Of a DNA stretch of 64,000 nucleotides, positions 27,124 to 35,823 are shown one piece after another. Location of the stretch: assembly GCA_004134985.1 (NCBI GenBank), contig REGQ01000001.1, positions 310,001 through 374,000 on the forward strand, written 5' to 3'. The notes beneath the pieces were generated by a model. That model worked only from the letters and a program-made list of their open reading frames with translations, was not told the origin of the DNA and made no database searches. This DNA comes from Paenibacillaceae bacterium (GTDB taxonomy: Bacteria > Bacillota > Bacilli > Paenibacillales > Paenibacillaceae). Every line of letters begins with the position of its first letter. The stretch's first letter is position 1. The position numbers were made by a program, and so were the translations under genes.

Positions 27124-28233
27124 TTAGCGGACCTTCAGCGCGGTCTCGGCAAGCAGCGGTAACAAATTATCAAACAGATGGGTGTTGCCGTCAAACACGT
27201 AACCTCCGCTATACAATGCATCCGTGCTGCGCAGCGCAATCATGCGCTCATGCAACTGCTTGGCCCATGCTCGATCATCCTGTTCGACGGCAAGCAGGAT
27301 GGCAAGTCCGTAGACTGCGGGAGATTCATAGGAAACCTCCTGCGCTCTGCTCGCCCGGTCATAACGCCCCATGAGCTTGTGTTCCTGACTGAATTCCGTC
27401 TTAAGAAAGCTTGCAAGGACATCCGTATTCCCCCCCAAGGTTGTACGGTGGATCGCAACAATCAGTTGGTCGATCAAATTGACCGACGCATCATAGCGAT
27501 ATTCCCGGGCTGCAATATCGTACACTTTGGGATAAAACAATCCGTCATCCGGCATATGCCTGAGCAGATCGGCATGCCGATCGAATATGGACTTGTCAAT
27601 GAATCCGGCGTCAAGCATCATCGCAAGGGCAGCCGAATCGATGTAGACCAAACTCAACGTGTCCGGCAGCTCTTCCCTTGCAAAGTCATAAAAGTCCGTA
27701 TAATAGCCATCTTTACGAACTTTGGACAGAAGCGTCTCGGAGATTGCCTTCGCTGTCTTCAAATAGTGCTCTTCCTCCCAAAGCTTGGCGGCCTTCAGCA
27801 AGCTGCCCACAATTCGAAAGTCGTCGCCAAGCGCATTGGTGTTGGCATGGATTGCGCCATCCGAGTCCCGCTTCCAAGCAATATATTGCTGCGGGGTAAC
27901 ATAATTGTTCATTAACTGCTCGTAGCCCTCCTGAAACAAGGCATGGTTCTTGATCAGCAGCGCATATTGCATCCACAAACCGAGTGATTCGGAAAGCGCT
28001 TCGCGGCCTGCCACAATATCTTCATGCTCGGACTTGCTATGTTTAAGATATGTAGCCAATGTTCCGTTCGCGTTCATCATATGCCGCTTAATAAACGATT
28101 CGGTAGGCGATACGGCTGGTTTCATCTCTAACCCCCTCACTGCAACAACGACAGCTGCACTGAGCAAAATCAGTATGACTGCAGAAATTACATAGTTTTT
28201 GTATCTGCGGGCGGCAGTTGTCTTCTTGTTCAT
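27124..28233 (-). CDS. Glycosyl hydrolase family 8-like exported protein (YdaJ-like)
   Basis: The 369-residue protein has an N-terminal membrane anchor or signal (about residues 12-32) followed by an alpha/alpha-toroid type domain. A probable acid is in SESLGLWMQYALL (about residue 82), where GH8 enzymes have SEGxGYG, and a second acidic site is in NALGDDFRIVGSLLKA. The sequence is divergent from bacterial cellulases, so activity is uncertain. It is the first gene of the exopolysaccharide operon, as ydaJ is in Bacillus. It follows a leader with a terminator-like hairpin at 28284-28335. Likely role: trimming or release of the polymer outside the cell. Confidence 0.75.
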   Translation of the reverse strand: MNKKTTAARRYKNYVISAVILILLSAAVVVAVRGLEMKPAVSPTESFIKRHMMNANGTLATYLKHSKSEHEDIVAGREALSESLGLWMQYALLIKNHALFQEGYEQLMNNYVTPQQYIAWKRDSDGAIHANTNALGDDFRIVGSLLKAAKLWEEEHYLKTAKAISETLLSKVRKDGYYTDFYDFAREELPDTLSLVYIDSAALAMMLDAGFIDKSIFDRHADLLRHMPDDGLFYPKVYDIAAREYRYDASVNLIDQLIVAIHRTTLGGNTDVLASFLKTEFSQEHKLMGRYDRASRAQEVSYESPAVYGLAILLAVEQDDRAWAKQLHERMIALRSTDALYSGGYVFDGNTHLFDNLLPLLAETALKVR

Positions 28234-28269
28234 TCCGCTTCGGCGACCATACCCTCTATTCTATTAACC

Positions 28270-28335
28270 CTTGGAAAAAGAAAAAGGATGTCTCCCTGGT
28301 CATGAACTATAGCAGCTCACTAAAGGAACATCCTT
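28270..28335 (-). promoter_or_regulatory. Terminator-like hairpin in the leader of the exopolysaccharide operon
   Basis: On the minus strand AAGGATGT pairs with ACATCCTT across a partly structured 36-base middle, then TTTCTTTTTCC follows. It lies 37-100 bases before the first gene and downstream of a likely -10 box (TATAAT, 28362-28357), so it would be in the 5' leader. This is the layout of a transcription attenuator. No known riboswitch core was seen in the short leader. It could also be a leftover terminator. Confidence 0.45.
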
Positions 28336-28592
28336 CCGAAAACCAAAGGTAAGGGAATTATACCAAATGATTGCATTTGTGAAAAGGAGCTAAAGACTCA
28401 TCCTCAATTGTGCCAGTATTGTCAACTGAGCGATAAAGAATTTCATAGGATTTGTTGAGAACTATTTAAGTTGAACTAATGAACCGCCTCGTTAGAACTT
28501 GATGCAAAGACGATCGGTACCTGAGCAAAGGTGCAAGAGTCATCATGGAAAATCGTTTATAGTTTACTTTATGAAGGCGAAATCTATCAATC

Positions 28593-28970
28593 TGTATGAT
28601 GAATCATATACAATAGCTCATCCGGCGATTATTTCGACTATTCTGTATGAAAAATCATATACAATAGTTCATCCGGCGAACATTTCGACGATTCTATATG
28701 AAAAATCATATACAATCTCATCCGGCGAACATTTCGACGATTCTGTATGAAAAATCATATACAATAGTTCATCCTTCGATTATTTCGACTATTCTGTATG
28801 AAAAATCATATACAATAGCTCATTCGGCAATTATTTCAACGATTCTGTATGAAAAATCATATACAATAGCTCATCCGGCGATTATTTCGACGATTCTGTA
28901 TGAAAAATCATATACAATAGTTCATCCGGCGAACATTTCGACGATTCTATATGAAAATTCATACAGATTA
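28593..28970. repeat. 51-bp tandem repeat array, 7 full copies plus a partial
   Basis: The unit begins TGTATGAAAAATCATATACA and ends near CATTTCGACGATTC. The first part is an imperfect palindrome, so each unit can form a small hairpin. Copy 3 is 49 bp because two bases are missing, which breaks any reading frame through the array (overlapping frames at 28571-28750 and 28698-29012 are therefore probably not genes). Copies 2 and 7 are identical, copies 1 and 6 nearly so, suggesting unequal exchange. The surrounding 28340-29280 holds no other recognisable gene. Confidence 0.85.
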
Positions 28971-29280
28971 ACAGGTATGCCGTGTGAAGCTCGCTCAAGG
29001 GGAAGACACTAAAGCCATCTCCCCCTTTGCAAAAATGGCTCACTCGGGACGCGCTAATCAATGAAATGAAGGGTGCGCACGCTGTTTTTTCCCTCTATCC
29101 CCGCTCGCTTGCCGTTCTTTTTATAAAAGTCCGATTTTGCCCTTCATCGATCTTTTTCTGGGAACATGGCTTCTAAACAGCGAATTACACAATCGTTTGC
29201 TAGTCTTTAGTTCAATTTAAATAGATATTTTGAATTTGAGAAAAATCCAGAACAATTTCCGATAAAATTATCAGCATATA

Positions 29281-29330
29281 AAAAAGACCGTCACCAGATC
29301 AAGTTGATCGAAGCGCAGTCTTTCATTTTA
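29281..29330 (-). terminator. Probable terminator of the RNA methyltransferase gene
   Basis: On the minus strand AAAGAC(TG) pairs with (CG)GTCTTT, with an inner GATCAACTTGATC stem, and TTTTTTAT follows. It lies about 45 bases after the stop codon. Confidence 0.65.
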
Positions 29331-29372
29331 AGTACAGAGTTTTAGTACGTTCATTCTTTAGTAATCGTTTCT

Positions 29373-30170
29373 TTACATCCGCTGCCGCTGCGCCTCGAAC
29401 AACAGCGCTGTTGCCGCCATCGCTACATTCAGCGATTCAGCCTGGCCGCGCATCGGGATAATGACCGCATCGCTCATAGCGTGCTGCGTCGTTTCGGACA
29501 GTCCGGTTGCCTCGCTACCCAACATGAGCCATGTCGGCTGTGTCCAATCATAGCTATAGCAGGACTTGTCCGCCTGCAAGCTGGTGCCGATCAACGCAAT
29601 ACCGTGGCGCGACGCTTCAGCAAGCAGGTCGGGCAGCTTCGCTTCCAACACCGGCAAGTGGAACAGCGAGCCCATCGTCGAGCGGACCGTCTTCGGATTG
29701 TACAGATCGACGCAGCCTTCGCCGAGAATAACGGCATCCGCTCCGACGGCATCCGCACTTCGTATAATCGTGCCTACATTCCCCGGGTCTTTCACACCAT
29801 CGAGCACAACAACCAGCGCATTGCTCCGATAGAGCGCTTCATGGTCAGGCTTCGGCTTGCGCACGATGCCAAATACAGGCGGCGGGGAATCCGTCCCTGT
29901 GCATTTGGACATGACCTGGGTTGTCACCGCAGCCCGCTCCACATCAAGCCGGGACTGCACGAGCGACTCCAGTTCCAGCGGCATGCCCCGGTCCATATCG
30001 TAAACAATCCAGGCGACATCACTGCCTGAACGAACCGCCTCCTCCACTGAACGCACACCTTCAACGATGAAGCATCCGGTACGGTCGCGGTATTTTTTCT
30101 CCAGCAGCGCGGTCCATTCCTTCACACGGGCATTTTGCAAAGACGTAATTATCATCTCTTTATGATTCAT
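29373..30170 (-). CDS. TrmH/SpoU family RNA methyltransferase (YsgA-like)
   Basis: SAM-dependent 2'-O-ribose methyltransferase of the knotted SPOUT fold, 265 residues. There is an N-terminal substrate-binding domain (about 5-100, GCFIVEGVRSVEEAV). The catalytic domain has motif 1 LDGVKDPGNVGTIIRSADAVGAD, motif 2 LMLGSEATGLS and motif 3 IPMRGQAESLNVAMAATALLFE. Adjacent sspI is also its neighbour in Bacillus (ysgA). The rRNA site modified is not known from the sequence. A second ATG at 30155 is possible as the start. Confidence 0.9.
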   Translation of the reverse strand: MNHKEMIITSLQNARVKEWTALLEKKYRDRTGCFIVEGVRSVEEAVRSGSDVAWIVYDMDRGMPLELESLVQSRLDVERAAVTTQVMSKCTGTDSPPPVFGIVRKPKPDHEALYRSNALVVVLDGVKDPGNVGTIIRSADAVGADAVILGEGCVDLYNPKTVRSTMGSLFHLPVLEAKLPDLLAEASRHGIALIGTSLQADKSCYSYDWTQPTWLMLGSEATGLSETTQHAMSDAVIIPMRGQAESLNVAMAATALLFEAQRQRM

Positions 30171-30178
30171 TCAGTTCA

Positions 30179-30844
30179 TCAGCCTTTCGAATATGCGAGC
30201 TCCAGCCTCGTCAAATCGGTGTTTTTTCCAACAATGACAAGAATGTCATCTTCTTCAATTAAGTCTTCCGCATTCGGCGAAATATTCATTTTGGTGCCCG
30301 TTTTAATCGCCATGACATTGCAGCGATGTTTGGCGCGCACATCCAACTGCTTAAGATTTTTGCCAATCATCGTTCCGGTTGCTTTAATTTCCGCGATACT
30401 GTAGTCGTCAGACAGTTCAATAAAATCCAAAATGTTCGGTGAGATCAGATGATGAGCAACACGGAAGCCCATATCCCGCTCAGGGAAAACAACCTTGTCG
30501 GCGCCGATTTTATGAAGCACTTTGCCGTGCAGGTCATTTTTTGCTTTGACAATGATCGTACTTACACCCAGTTCTTTGAGAATCAGCGTTGTTAGTATGC
30601 TGGATTGAATATCTTCGCCAATGGCCACAACTACGACATCGAAATTGCGCAAGCCAAGCGAGCGCATCGCTTCTTCATCTGTGGAATCAGCGGTAACCGC
30701 ATGCGTAACCACATGGATGACTTCTTGAATCCGCTGTTCGTTCGCATCGATGGCCAACACCTGAAAACCCATTTCAAACAATGATTTGGCTACACTTGAG
30801 CCAAAACGTCCGATACCGATCACTGCAAATTGCTTTTTCGCCAA
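30179..30844 (-). CDS. ktrA: KtrA/TrkA-type potassium channel regulatory subunit
   Basis: Cytosolic ring-forming RCK protein gating a Ktr potassium transporter. An RCK_N Rossmann domain starts with AVIGIGRFGSSVA and has the acidic end of strand 2 (AIDAN), which binds ATP/ADP or NAD(H). An RCK_C domain (about 135-220), the usual c-di-AMP site, follows. TTG at 30844 is chosen (221 residues, GGGTGG upstream), matching the normal KtrA/KtrC length. No ktrB-like channel gene is nearby, so the partner is elsewhere, as in the Bacillus ktrC-ktrD arrangement. Confidence 0.88.
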   Translation of the reverse strand: MAKKQFAVIGIGRFGSSVAKSLFEMGFQVLAIDANEQRIQEVIHVVTHAVTADSTDEEAMRSLGLRNFDVVVVAIGEDIQSSILTTLILKELGVSTIIVKAKNDLHGKVLHKIGADKVVFPERDMGFRVAHHLISPNILDFIELSDDYSIAEIKATGTMIGKNLKQLDVRAKHRCNVMAIKTGTKMNISPNAEDLIEEDDILVIVGKNTDLTRLELAYSKG

Positions 30845-31005
30845 GCTCGTCCACCCTTTCACCCAGAACGCAAACGCTTCTCGTCTCCATCGGCGGGACA
30901 GGAAGAAAAACGTTTCGCGAAGAAATTACAAGCACTTATTGTGAATTCCCTATGTAAAACCATATATTTAACATTGCTGCTGCCTTTAGTATATCACACG
31001 GACGA

Positions 31006-31036
31006 TGAATGCACGCGCTACCTAAAGGGCATAGTA
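31006..31036 (+). promoter_or_regulatory. Sigma-G-like promoter of sspI
   Basis: TGAATG - 18 bases - CATAGTA resembles the forespore sigma-G pattern (TGAATA, CATACTA) and lies 38 bases before the sspI start. Match by eye. Confidence 0.5.
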
Positions 31037-31073
31037 TACACGAACAAGACTTGCCTTAGGAGGTTAAAAAGTA

Positions 31074-31304
31074 ATGAACGACATTGATTTGCGGCAAGCG
31101 ATTATACAGCGTGTAGCCAGTAAAAGCGATGAGGAATTAACGGATGTTATCGAAAGCTCCATCGGCGCGGATGAGCGCACTCTGCCGGGCTTGGGCGTAC
31201 TGTTTGAAATGGTATGGCAAAAAAGCACAGAGGCTGCTCGCAAGAAGATGGTTACCGCTTTGCAGAACAGTCTGGATACCATCAAGCCCGCAACCCACTC
31301 CTAA
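31074..31304 (+). CDS. sspI: Small acid-soluble spore protein SspI
   Basis: Minor spore protein of 76 residues made in the forespore. The core ERTLPGLGVLFEMVWQKS matches SspI (LPGLGVLFEVIW in Bacillus). AGGAGG is well placed before the ATG at 31074, and a sigma-G-like promoter precedes it. It is divergent from ktrA and is followed by a terminator. It confirms a spore-forming host. Confidence 0.93.
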   Translation: MNDIDLRQAIIQRVASKSDEELTDVIESSIGADERTLPGLGVLFEMVWQKSTEAARKKMVTALQNSLDTIKPATHS

Positions 31305-31318
31305 TTATCGATGAACAA

Positions 31319-31371
31319 AATGCCTGTATAAAGGAGCACAGCCAACACTCTTCCTTTGTACAGGCATTACC
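31319..31371. terminator. Bidirectional terminator between sspI and phnM
   Basis: AATGCCTGTATAAAGGAG pairs with CTCTTCCTTTGTACAGGCATT around a short loop. It lies between convergent genes. Confidence 0.8.
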
Positions 31372-31380
31372 GTTTTGCTG

Positions 31381-32550
31381 CTAATTGTGCTGCGTGTAGT
31401 ACGGCTTGCTCTCATAAACCAAGGAGCCGTTGACTAACGTATGTGTGACCATCGGGTAGTTGTCGAACAACTCCACGACGATAAGATCAGCCAGTTTGCC
31501 TGGCTCCAGTGAGCCCACCGACGCAGCGCTGCCCAGTGCTTTGGCCGGATACAGCGTCCCCATACGGACAGCCTCAGGCAGATCGACAATGCCTTCTTCA
31601 CGCAATTTGAAAATCGCGGCCAGCATGGAGGAAGGATGATAATCCGAGCATAAAATGTTCGCGGCTCCTTCCGCAATCGCATCGACTGCACGCAGATTTT
31701 TGTCATGAGAACCGCCCCGAACAACGTTTGGCGCCCCAACACATACATAGAGTCCCTCTGCAATTGCATGTCTGGCGGTCTCCAGATTCATCGGGAACTC
31801 GCTCACGCTTACTCCAAACTCTTTGAACTCATCGATGCGCTCCGGAGAATCATCATCATGGGAGGCTACAGCAATTCCGTTGTCTGCTGCGATTCTGCCC
31901 AGCTTTTGCAAATGCGACCAGTCTACCAATTGCTGCCGCTCCAGCAGCTCACGCACAATTTCCTTCACTTCATAGACGTCCACACCTTGATTTTTCATCA
32001 CATATCGCTCGAAAGAACCCGGGGCGCGATATTGTCCTTGCCCTGGCGAGTGGTCCATAAAAGACAAATAGTCTACCGCACGATCACGAACAAATCGTTC
32101 GACAATCGGCAGACCATCCAGGTGAGCGACCTCATAGCGCAGATGAATACCATGCCGTACCATCGCCCTGCGCTCCCGGTAACGATGAATGAGCTCAATC
32201 ATTTGGGTCAACAGGTGGTCGCCACGGAGGCTGAGCCCCACACCCAGCGACAGGGAGTGATACATCGAGGTAATACCATGTACGGGAAGCTTTCGCTCAA
32301 ATTCAATTAACGCCGTTTCCAAAGGGAACAACGTATTGGGACGCGGCTGAACTTCTTTTTCAATCGCATCGCAGTGGATATCGATAAGACCGGGCAAAAT
32401 ATATTTTCCCTGCGCTTCGATGACAACCGCTTCCGGCTCAGCGTGCTGCGCAGCGATGTCTGTAATGACGCCGTCCTTGATTGTCACATCTGCAACTTCA
32501 AGCCTGTCTGGCAGTACAACCGTTCCGCCTCGAATTACAATCGGCAACAT
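31381..32550 (-). CDS. phnM: PhnM-like alpha-D-ribose 1-methylphosphonate 5-triphosphate diphosphatase
   Basis: Amidohydrolase-fold enzyme of the C-P lyase pathway, 389 residues. The beta-sandwich plus TIM barrel carries the metal motif LIDIHCDAIEKE, the block FMDHSPGQGQYR with its histidine, SHDDDS, and ILCSDYHPSSML near the end; these fit PhnM rather than general dihydroorotases. ATG at 32550 follows GGAGGA. No other phn gene is in the window and a terminator precedes it, so it is a stand-alone copy. It could be a paralogue with another ring-opening or pyrophosphate-releasing substrate. Confidence 0.85.
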   Translation of the reverse strand: MLPIVIRGGTVVLPDRLEVADVTIKDGVITDIAAQHAEPEAVVIEAQGKYILPGLIDIHCDAIEKEVQPRPNTLFPLETALIEFERKLPVHGITSMYHSLSLGVGLSLRGDHLLTQMIELIHRYRERRAMVRHGIHLRYEVAHLDGLPIVERFVRDRAVDYLSFMDHSPGQGQYRAPGSFERYVMKNQGVDVYEVKEIVRELLERQQLVDWSHLQKLGRIAADNGIAVASHDDDSPERIDEFKEFGVSVSEFPMNLETARHAIAEGLYVCVGAPNVVRGGSHDKNLRAVDAIAEGAANILCSDYHPSSMLAAIFKLREEGIVDLPEAVRMGTLYPAKALGSAASVGSLEPGKLADLIVVELFDNYPMVTHTLVNGSLVYESKPYYTQHN

Positions 32551-32597
32551 AACGCGTCCTCCTTCATTCAACATTTACATCTATTATATAAAAAATA

Positions 32598-32642
32598 GAC
32601 AGGCCGGGAAAGCGCGCTGAACGCTTCCCTGGTCCTGCCTCG
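32598..32642 (-). terminator. Terminator of the dehydrogenase/ThuA cluster
   Basis: On the minus strand GGCAGGACCAGGGAAGCG pairs imperfectly with CGCTTTCCCGGCCTGTC around TTCAGCG, then ATTTTTTAT follows. It closes the cluster whose last gene is 32674-33756. Confidence 0.8.
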
Positions 32643-32673
32643 TTATAGGTTTGTTTATGATGCCAGTTCTAAG

Positions 32674-33756
32674 TTAATTAACTGCCGGCATTGGCGCTGG
32701 ACGCTCGCATGTGCTCTGCATGTCATAATGCTTGCCGTCCCGCGAAGCGTCATGGAAACCGTGCATTGCTTCCAGCACATGATAGGCCATCTCTCCACTG
32801 GCGCGGTGCGGCTCGCCGGCAGCGATTGCGCGTGCCATATCCGCTACTCCGATGCCGCGGTTGTTGTCGATATTGTCATGCGTCAGAGCAATTTCTTCCC
32901 AATCCCCGCCAGCGCGGCGCAGTTTCACGACCCCGCCAAACCCGTTCGGATCAGGCACAAGCAGGCTCCCCTTGCTGCCATGAATTTCGATATTCGGCAG
33001 CACGCTGCCCCCCGGTGCATCGAAGCTGGCAATGAGGGTGCCGACGGCGCCATTTTCGAAGTCCATTACGCCGCTGATCAGCGTCGGTGTCTCCACCTGA
33101 ATCTTCTCTCCGTATTTAGGCTTGCTTGTAATTGTCCGCTCCGGGTATGAAATGACAGCGGAGCCTGTTACACGGCGGATTGGTCCAAGCAGCGTAACGA
33201 AAGCCGTCAAATAATAAGGTCCCATATCGAACATCGGGCCGCCGCCGAGCTTGTAGTAGAATGCCGGGTCCGGATGCCAGCTCTCATGTCCACCGCCGAT
33301 TACAAATCCTGCGACAGATACAGGCGTACCGATTGCTCCATCGTCAATAAGCTTGCGGCAGGTTTGAATGCCGCCGCCAAGGAACGTCTCCGGCGCGCCG
33401 GAAACACGCAGTCCCTTTTCTTTGGCAAGGCTCAGAATCTGCTGCCCTTCTTCCCGGGTTACGGCAAGCGGCTTCTCCACGTACACATGCTTTCCAGCAG
33501 CCAGCGCTTGCAGGCAGACAGCAGCATGCGCCTGCGGGATGGTCAGATTTACAACAATATCAATGTCCGGATCATTCAGCAACTCTTCTACCGTGTAGGC
33601 TTTGGCAAGCCCGAATTCTTCCGCTCTTGCCTGTGCTCGCGCAACGTCCAGATCTGCGCAAGCGTACAGCTCAACTTCAGGATACGCTGACAAGTTATTG
33701 AAATAGATATGACTGATGTTTCCACAACCAACAATGCCGACTTTAGCTTTTTTCAT
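32674..33756 (-). CDS. Gfo/Idh/MocA family oxidoreductase
   Basis: NAD(P)-dependent sugar or cyclitol dehydrogenase, 360 residues. The Rossmann motif VGIVGCGNISHIYF is at the N-terminus. EKPLAVTREEG contains the catalytic-site lysine of the EKP motif, and FDMGPYYL sits in the C-terminal alpha/beta substrate domain. ATG at 33756 is preferred over 33768, which has no space for a ribosome site. It is the last gene of a run with the ThuA gene and a second dehydrogenase. The exact sugar is unknown. Confidence 0.88.
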   Translation of the reverse strand: MKKAKVGIVGCGNISHIYFNNLSAYPEVELYACADLDVARAQARAEEFGLAKAYTVEELLNDPDIDIVVNLTIPQAHAAVCLQALAAGKHVYVEKPLAVTREEGQQILSLAKEKGLRVSGAPETFLGGGIQTCRKLIDDGAIGTPVSVAGFVIGGGHESWHPDPAFYYKLGGGPMFDMGPYYLTAFVTLLGPIRRVTGSAVISYPERTITSKPKYGEKIQVETPTLISGVMDFENGAVGTLIASFDAPGGSVLPNIEIHGSKGSLLVPDPNGFGGVVKLRRAGGDWEEIALTHDNIDNNRGIGVADMARAIAAGEPHRASGEMAYHVLEAMHGFHDASRDGKHYDMQSTCERPAPMPAVN

Positions 33757-33774
33757 TCGCCGCTTCATCCTCTA

Positions 33775-34497
33775 CTATAATTGATTGTCTGCCATGCCTG
33801 TGTAGGCAGCTTTTTTGTTAAGCCCTGCAGCTGCCACCTTGCCGGCCGCCGTCCATAGGAAACCTCTGCGCATCAATTCTTTCACTACCGGAATATCAAT
33901 AATGTTTGCTACATGACCGAGCGAGTTGTAATAAACGCGCCCCACGCCCCAACGCTTCGTCCAGACGACCGGCATATCGACGGCTTTGTTAAGCGAATGC
34001 GGTCCGGAGGTAATCGGGAAGCGCGTAGTAGCCAACACTTCTACTGCTGGATCAACATGAAGATAGTACTGCTCCGATGCCACCACGAAGTCTTCAATCC
34101 CCTCTACAAGCGGGCTGGAACTATGTTTAATATTTACGGCATATTCCACACCGTCATTGCCGGGATGCGCCACCCAATTTCCGCCCGTCATAAACTGCCA
34201 GTCAACATTTTCGCGGAAAGAATCACACATCCCGCCATGGCAGCCTGCCAGTCCTGTTCCGGCTTGTACCGCTGCAGATACATTATTGACAAGATCCTGC
34301 TCAATACGTCCCATTGTCCATACCGGTACGATCAGATCAAGTTCCTTCAGCTTCTCCGCGTCAGCGAACGCATCCAATGTATCAGATACCTCTACTTCAA
34401 AACTTTCCTGCTCCAATACATCCCGAAAAATTCCTGCAACCTGCTTCGGCTCATGGCCGTCCCATCCGCCCCATACGATCAATGCTTTTTTTGTCAC
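33775..34497 (-). CDS. ThuA domain protein
   Basis: A 240-residue protein of the class I glutamine-amidotransferase-like ThuA family, associated with utilisation of trehalose and other sugars. It begins KKALIVWGGWDGHEP and carries AGTGLAGCHGGMCDSF and GNWVAHPGN, with the Cys-His-Gly block near residue 90 where catalytic GAT enzymes have the nucleophile. It lies between two Gfo/Idh/MocA genes, a frequent arrangement. The reaction is not established. Confidence 0.88.
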   Translation of the reverse strand: MTKKALIVWGGWDGHEPKQVAGIFRDVLEQESFEVEVSDTLDAFADAEKLKELDLIVPVWTMGRIEQDLVNNVSAAVQAGTGLAGCHGGMCDSFRENVDWQFMTGGNWVAHPGNDGVEYAVNIKHSSSPLVEGIEDFVVASEQYYLHVDPAVEVLATTRFPITSGPHSLNKAVDMPVVWTKRWGVGRVYYNSLGHVANIIDIPVVKELMRRGFLWTAAGKVAAAGLNKKAAYTGMADNQL

Positions 34498-34584
34498 TGT
34501 TTTTCCCGCCTTTCTATGTTGCCTGCTATATACCCCATTGCATCCTTGCCGCCGCGCCTATTGCGCTTGTTGCTCTTCCTACCG

Positions 34585-35751
34585 TTACGCCTGCAGCTCA
34601 GACAGTTTCACCCATCTGCGCTCTTCAATCGAAAGATCTACTGCTTCCAGTACTTCCTGACACTTCACGCCATCGACAAAATTCGGTACGGGCTGGCGAT
34701 CTTCGCGAATCGCCGTCATCAACTCATGCACTTCGTGGGTGAAAGTATGCTCGTAACCGATCGTATGCCCCGGCGGCCACCATGCATCCATGTAGGCATG
34801 TACAGGATCTGTCGCCAGCACCCGGCGGAAACCTTGCACATCCGCATCATCAGATGCAAAATAAACTTCCAGTTCATTCAACCGTTCAAAATCGAACTTA
34901 ATGCTGCCTTTGCTGCCGTTAATTTCGAAAGCGTTCGTAGAACGGTGTCCTGCGGCGAAGCGAGTCGCTTCGAAGCTGCCAAGCGCGCCGTTTTCAAAAC
35001 GGGTCATAAACAATGTCGCATCATCCACCGTCACCTGGCCACGAGGAGCATCCTTGCTGCCCTTGGCGCTAAGTCCGGTCATCGTCTCCGGCAGCGGACG
35101 TTCCTTGATGAACGTTTCGCTCATGCCGATAACTTCGGAAAACTCGCCTACCAAGTAACGCGCCAGATCGATCAAATGCGCCCCGAGATCGCCATGCGAT
35201 CCTGAACCGGCAATCTCCTTCTGCAGCCGCCATACGAGCGGGAAGTCCGGGTCCATAATCCAATCCTGCAAAAACCAGGCGCGGAAATGATGAATTTCTC
35301 CGATTCGTCCTTCCTCGATCAATTTGCGTGCCAGCAGCACCGCCGGTGTAAAGCGATAGTTGAAGCCTACCATATGCTTGACGCCCGCCTTCTCCGCGGC
35401 CGCCAGCATCGCCCTGGAATCCTCCAATGAAAGCGCCAACGGTTTTTCACAGAAAACATGTTTGCCCGCCTCCGCAGCGGCAATTGCAATTTCCTTGTGC
35501 GCATCGCTAGGCGTATTGATATCAACCAAATCAATGTCGTCACGTGCAATTAATTTGCGCCAGTCCGTCTCAGCCTCGTCCCAGCCAAACTGTGCACGGG
35601 CTTGTTCTACGCCTGCGGCATCCCGTCCGCAGATCACCTTCATTTCCGGACGCGGCGCGTCCGGGAGGAACATCGGAAGTGCGCGATAAGCGTTGCTGTG
35701 CGCCTTCCCCATAAATTTATAGCCAATCATGCCAACTTTCACATTGCTCAT
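34585..35751 (-). CDS. Gfo/Idh/MocA family oxidoreductase
   Basis: Second dehydrogenase of the cluster, 388 residues. It has the Rossmann motif GMIGYKFMGKAHSNAYRA, CEKPLALSLEDS (EKP lysine near residue 96), and GDLGAHLIDLARYLVGE in the substrate domain. It is closer to the myo-inositol/sugar dehydrogenase clade with 'KFMGKAHSNA' than to its neighbour at 32674, so the two are probably not recent duplicates. It is likely co-transcribed with ThuA and controlled by the LacI gene upstream. Confidence 0.9.
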   Translation of the reverse strand: MSNVKVGMIGYKFMGKAHSNAYRALPMFLPDAPRPEMKVICGRDAAGVEQARAQFGWDEAETDWRKLIARDDIDLVDINTPSDAHKEIAIAAAEAGKHVFCEKPLALSLEDSRAMLAAAEKAGVKHMVGFNYRFTPAVLLARKLIEEGRIGEIHHFRAWFLQDWIMDPDFPLVWRLQKEIAGSGSHGDLGAHLIDLARYLVGEFSEVIGMSETFIKERPLPETMTGLSAKGSKDAPRGQVTVDDATLFMTRFENGALGSFEATRFAAGHRSTNAFEINGSKGSIKFDFERLNELEVYFASDDADVQGFRRVLATDPVHAYMDAWWPPGHTIGYEHTFTHEVHELMTAIREDRQPVPNFVDGVKCQEVLEAVDLSIEERRWVKLSELQA

Positions 35752-35823
35752 CTTCTAAATCCCGCCTCTCGAAAAGTTAAACGCATACAATCATGACAAT
35801 TTTGCCAGCTTCGCTTTTTCATG

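Noticed and set aside
28571-29012. Reading frames through the 51-bp repeat array giving a repeated STILYEKSYT peptide
   Set aside because: The 49-bp third copy shifts the frame and there is no signal, domain or convincing ribosome site; the repeat unit merely happens to be divisible by three.
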